A DNA stretch of 5,309 bases, taken from Thermoleophilia bacterium UBA5186. Lineage in GTDB: Bacteria; Actinomycetota; Thermoleophilia; Gaiellales; Gaiellaceae. Below the pieces are notes generated by a model that worked only from the letters and a program-made list of their open reading frames with translations, had not been told where the DNA came from and made no database searches. Positions 4,426 to 5,309 of the stretch are shown here, in pieces. Position numbers and translations under genes: made by a program. Position 1 is the first letter of the stretch; every line of letters begins with the position of its first letter. Location: NCBI GenBank assembly GCA_002413095.1, contig DHWI01000125.1, forward strand, positions 7,400 through 12,708. The letters run 5' to 3'.

Positions 4426-5309
4426 ATGCTCGGCGTACAGCTCAAGCGGCTCCTGCGCCACTCGGCGATCTACGGCCTCGGCGGGATCGTGTCGCGGCTG
4501 CTGGCGGTCGTCCTCCTGCCGCTGTACACGCGCTACCTCGACACCTCGGCCTACGGAAAGATCGAGACGCTTCTCGCTGGGTCGATCGTGCTCGGGATCG
4601 TGCTGCGGGCGGGGATCTCGAGCGCGTTCTTCCGCTTCTACTTCGACTCGCCCGAGCGAGAGGCGCGGCTGCGGGTCCTGCGCACGTCCTTCTGGTTCAC
4701 GATGGCGAGCGCGACCGCCGGGCTCGTGGCAGGGCTGGCGCTCGCGCCGCAGATCTCGAGCGCGCTGTTCGGGAACGCCGGCTCGGCGGACCTCGTCCGC
4801 GTCGCGTCCGTCGGGCTCTGGGCGCAGATGAACTACGAGCAGCTGACCTCGCTCTTCCGGGTCGAGGAGCGCTCGACCGCGTTCGTGATCGCGAGCCTGG
4901 CGAACATCCTGGTCACCGTCGCGGCGACCGTCCTGCTCGTCGTCGTGTTCGACAAGGGGCCGCTGGGCGTGATCGTCGGAAACTTCACCGGGACGCTCGT
5001 CGTCTATCTCGCGCTGCTCGGCTACCGCCGCGAGCAGCTCGGACTGCAGTTCGACCGCGGCCTGCTGCGGCGGATGAACCGCTTCGGCTGGCCGCTCGTC
5101 CCGTCCGCGCTCGCGCTCTGGGCGACGAACTTCAGCGACCGCTTCTTCCTCGTCAAGCTCTCGAGCGTCCAGGAGGTCGGCCGCTACTCGCTCGCCGTCC
5201 GCATCGCGTCGGCGATGGTGCTGCTGCTGACCGCGTTCCGCACGGCGTGGCCGGCCTTCGCGTACTCGATCGAGGACGACGACGAGGCACGCGGGACATT
5301 CGGCTACGT
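4426..5309 (+). CDS. Polysaccharide flippase, Wzx/MOP type, N-terminal part (3' truncated by window edge)
   Basis: An open frame from ATG 4426 to the window end: 294 full codons plus 2 bases, no stop. The protein is hydrophobic, with likely membrane helices at about residues 13-33, 47-65, 89-109, 152-175, 181-199, 222-236 and 255-272. The beginning, AIYGLGGIVSRLLAVVLLPLYTRYL (14-38) then YGKIETLL (43-50), and the later FGWPLVPSALALWATNFSDRFFL (220-242) with VGRYSLAVRI (251-260), are typical of polysaccharide-biosynthesis exporters of the MOP superfamily. These flip lipid-linked oligosaccharides across the cytoplasmic membrane. The family usually has 430-500 residues and 12-14 helices, so a third or more is missing to the right. 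The start sits on the base after the NIPSNAP stop, with only a weak GAGG about 14 bases upstream, so translation probably depends on coupling. It ties the locus to export of a surface glycan. Confidence 0.88.
   Translation, partial: MLGVQLKRLLRHSAIYGLGGIVSRLLAVVLLPLYTRYLDTSAYGKIETLLAGSIVLGIVLRAGISSAFFRFYFDSPEREARLRVLRTSFWFTMASATAGLVAGLALAPQISSALFGNAGSADLVRVASVGLWAQMNYEQLTSLFRVEERSTAFVIASLANILVTVAATVLLVVVFDKGPLGVIVGNFTGTLVVYLALLGYRREQLGLQFDRGLLRRMNRFGWPLVPSALALWATNFSDRFFLVKLSSVQEVGRYSLAVRIASAMVLLLTAFRTAWPAFAYSIEDDDEARGTFGY

Overview
The window is very GC-rich and almost fully coding, with G or C at most third codon positions. GTG starts, tightly overlapping genes and a possible leaderless start all point to a high-GC actinobacterium. 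Protein style (the NIPSNAP protein and the HDVD-type deacetylase-like protein in particular) makes me favour a deep soil lineage such as Thermoleophilia (Gaiellales or Solirubrobacterales). That placement is inference from impression, not from a search. There is no rRNA, tRNA, CRISPR array, insertion sequence or integrase.

Layout, left to right. (1) 1-654 (+) is the C-terminal half of an ATP-grasp carboxylate-amine ligase, cut by the window edge. (2) 651-1292 (+) is a small polysaccharide-deacetylase-like protein, coupled to gene 1 through an ATGA overlap. (3) 1293-1380 is an 88-base gap holding two consecutive imperfect hairpins. (4) 1381-2409 (+) is a complete second ATP-grasp protein of the carbamoyl-phosphate-synthase-like type. 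(5) 2400-3335 (+) is a GT-B-type glycosyltransferase whose GTG start lies inside the end of gene 4. (6) 3336-4130 (-) is a class I SAM methyltransferase, convergent with the glycosyltransferase with no base between the two stop codons. (7) 4093-4425 (+) is a NIPSNAP-family small protein, divergent from the methyltransferase. (8) 4426-5309 (+) is the N-terminal part of a polysaccharide flippase (Wzx/MOP type), starting on the base after the NIPSNAP stop and running off the window. No gene-free stretch exceeds 300 bases.

Together these look like part of a cell-surface glycan (capsule, exopolysaccharide or teichuronic-like polymer) locus. The glycosyltransferase would build a lipid-linked oligosaccharide, the flippase would move it across the membrane, and the deacetylase-like protein, methyltransferase and ATP-grasp ligases would modify sugars. 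Two ATP-grasp ligases close to a deacetylase-like protein suggest an amide-linked (aminoacyl-type) sugar decoration. This is a hypothesis; the family assignments are firmer than the substrates, none of which can be read from sequence.

The less ordinary points are the twin-hairpin element before the second ATP-grasp gene, the missing good start codon of the methyltransferase, the compact divergent promoter area at about 4038-4099, and the NIPSNAP gene abutting the flippase gene.
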